Shown one piece after another: positions 63,222-64,000 of a DNA stretch of 64,000 nucleotides (position 1 is its first letter; each line of letters starts with the position of its first letter). The DNA is taken from positions 45,234-109,233 of the forward strand of contig CAWHLK010000038.1 in assembly GCA_963829965.1 (NCBI GenBank), read 5' to 3'. The notes beneath the pieces are model-generated. The model was not told where the DNA came from. It saw only the letters and a list, made by a program, of their open reading frames with translations, and did no database searches. The translations under genes were made by a program, and so were the position numbers. Source of the DNA: DASXZH01 sp963829965 (GTDB taxonomy: Bacteria; Armatimonadota; Fimbriimonadia; Fimbriimonadales; Fimbriimonadaceae).

Positions 63222-63346
63222 CCTCGCCCACGCCCATGAGTGAGCTTGGTGACCCGCGGGACCTGCATGATGTTCTTGGCGTAGCCGAAGCGCTCGCGGA
63301 GCGCCGGTACGATCTCGGCTGCGTATCTGTCCTTGAGTCGTGACAT
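63222..63346 (-). CDS. rplE: Ribosomal protein L5, N-terminal part only (joined to the regulator)
   Basis: From ATG 63346 the product reads MSRLKDRYAAEIVPALRERF and NIMQVPRVTKL, the N-terminus of L5, which binds 5S rRNA. A five-base loss near 63237-63241 breaks the frame; the next frame gives MGVGED, the expected L5 continuation. At about 63221 the L5 sequence ends and the regulator gene begins. It starts 3 bases after the rplX stop, as in S10/spc operons. The remaining about 140 residues are absent, so the gene is truncated here. Confidence 0.88.
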
Positions 63347-63349
63347 TCC

Positions 63350-63684
63350 TTAAGCCTTGTCGATGTCTTTGCCGCAGCTTGCCCGCCGGCAGACGCGCAC
63401 CTTGCCGCCGTCGCCGGTGAGCCGATAGCTGACCCTGGTCGACTGGCCGCAGGAGGGGCAGACGAGCATGACGTTGAGACGTCGATCGCCGCTTCGCGCT
63501 CGATCACGCCGCCCTGCGGGTTCTTCTTGGGGTTCGGGCGAGTGTGACGCTTGATCATGTTCAGCCGCTCGATGACCACGCGATGCTTCTCGCGGTCGAC
63601 CTTCAGCACCTTGCCGGCCTTGCCCGACTCCTTGCCGCTGATGACCATGACCTGGTCGCCCTTATGGATCTTCAATACCGACAT
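63350..63684 (-). CDS. rplX: Ribosomal protein L24 (frameshifted)
   Basis: L24 initiates assembly of the large ribosomal subunit. The N-terminus reads KIHKGDQVMVISGKESGKAG and VLKVDREKHRVVIERLNMI. At 63477 a base is missing (GACGTCTCAACGTC), so the frame drifts; the other frame then gives NVMLVCPSCGQSTRVSY and VRVCRRASCGKDIDKA, the zinc-type C-terminus, with a stop at 63350. The corrected length is about 111 residues. rplN lies upstream and rplE follows at 3 bases, the universal gene order. The break is likely a consensus error. Confidence 0.92.
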
Positions 63685-63713
63685 CTGCGCGACCTCAGCT
63701 CCTTGCCCGGGCC

Positions 63714-64000
63714 CTACAGGACTTCCGGGGCCAGAGAGACGATCTTCATGAAATTACGCTCGCGCAGCTCGCGGGCGACGGGCCCGAAGATACGAGTACC
63801 GCGCGGGTTGTTCTGGTTGTCGATCAGCACGGCCGCGTTCTCGTCGAAGGCGATGTACGTGCCGTCCTTGCGTCCGAACTCCTTCTTGGTGCGAACCACC
63901 ACTGCCGTGACGACGTCGCCTTTCCTGACGCTGCCTCCAGGCGTCGCCGACTTGACGGTGGCCACGATAGCAATACGATGATTAAAGGCGCGACAGGGCA
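63714..64000 (-). CDS. rplN: Ribosomal protein L14, partial (5' end outside the window)
   Basis: L14 binds 23S rRNA near the peptidyl-transferase region and factor-binding site. The C-terminal 83 residues are clear: VKSATPGGSVRKGDVVTAVV, RTKKEFGRKDGTYIAFDENA, AVLIDNQNNPRGTRIFGPVA and RELRERNFMKIVSLAPEVL. Upstream of 63965 the frame is open but diverges from the expected GDIIVATVK (here AFNHRIAIVATVK), so a frameshift or consensus error may lie near 63966-63990. Order rplN-rplX-rplE matches the spc operon. Confidence 0.92.
   Translation of the reverse strand, partial: PCRAFNHRIAIVATVKSATPGGSVRKGDVVTAVVVRTKKEFGRKDGTYIAFDENAAVLIDNQNNPRGTRIFGPVARELRERNFMKIVSLAPEVL

Noticed and set aside
62030..63346. 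A genuine L5-regulator fusion protein
   Set aside because: The L5 part is cut in the middle of its domain and the regulator lacks the first half of its winged helix, so a functional fusion is very unlikely.

Overview
The window looks like a contig from a bacterium with moderately high GC and large exported proteins, most like Armatimonadota (Fimbriimonadia). This is inferred from style only: many secreted proteins end in tandem Ig-like repeats, BTAD-type regulators are present, and several genes have a -10 hexamer (TANNNT) 4-8 bases before the start codon with no Shine-Dalgarno, as in leaderless transcription. No marker gene safely belonging to the main part of the contig fixes the phylum. 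Many genes carry single-base frameshifts whose two halves join into one sensible protein, so a noisy consensus is likely; affected genes are given as one entry with the break located.

Bases 1-11663 are the right part of an integrative element. It ends in a tyrosine integrase, three direct repeats and a 43-base 3' piece of a tRNA-Arg(CCT) gene (attachment scar). Its cargo is the end of an IS21-family element, a VWA protein, a three-gene operon of poorly known proteins (a possible uracil-glycosylase-like protein, an unrecognised protein, and a nuclease-like/DUF5677 fusion), a complete IS3 element with 4-bp target duplication, a serine resolvase with an ADP-ribosyltransferase-like gene, and an AbiE-like toxin-antitoxin pair behind two perfect palindromes.

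Bases 11.8-25.3 kb are chromosomal: an alpha-L-rhamnosidase, two paralogous exported proteins on either side of a BTAD/TPR regulator, a TIR-transmembrane-ankyrin protein, a LOG-family protein, a DUF2945 protein, a BNR-repeat exported protein and a beta-helix exported protein. Bases 25.4-45.0 kb are a zone of repeat-rich exported proteins (RCC1 plus Ig-like, PQQ-propeller, cytochrome c, SBBP plus Ig-like, and a family of three paralogs plus remnants). One paralog is split by a second insertion sequence; removing it with one 4-bp duplicate restores the frame exactly.

Bases 45.2-52.2 kb hold a large BTAD-ATPase-TPR regulator, an M13 metallopeptidase, a HEPN-like gene with a small partner, a frameshifted hypothetical gene and a 24-bp tandem array. 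Bases 52.2-63.2 kb are one minus-strand hexuronate/pectin catabolic cluster: regulator, mannonate dehydratase, uronate isomerase, SDR oxidoreductase, MFS transporter, KDG kinase, KDPG aldolase, a DUF3395-like exported protein and a parallel beta-helix protein. Together they would import a hexuronate and convert it through fructuronate, mannonate and 2-keto-3-deoxygluconate to pyruvate and glyceraldehyde-3-phosphate.

The last 0.8 kb carries rplN, rplX and the first third of rplE, joined abruptly near 63212-63222 to the middle of the regulator gene. This is best explained as an assembly chimera.
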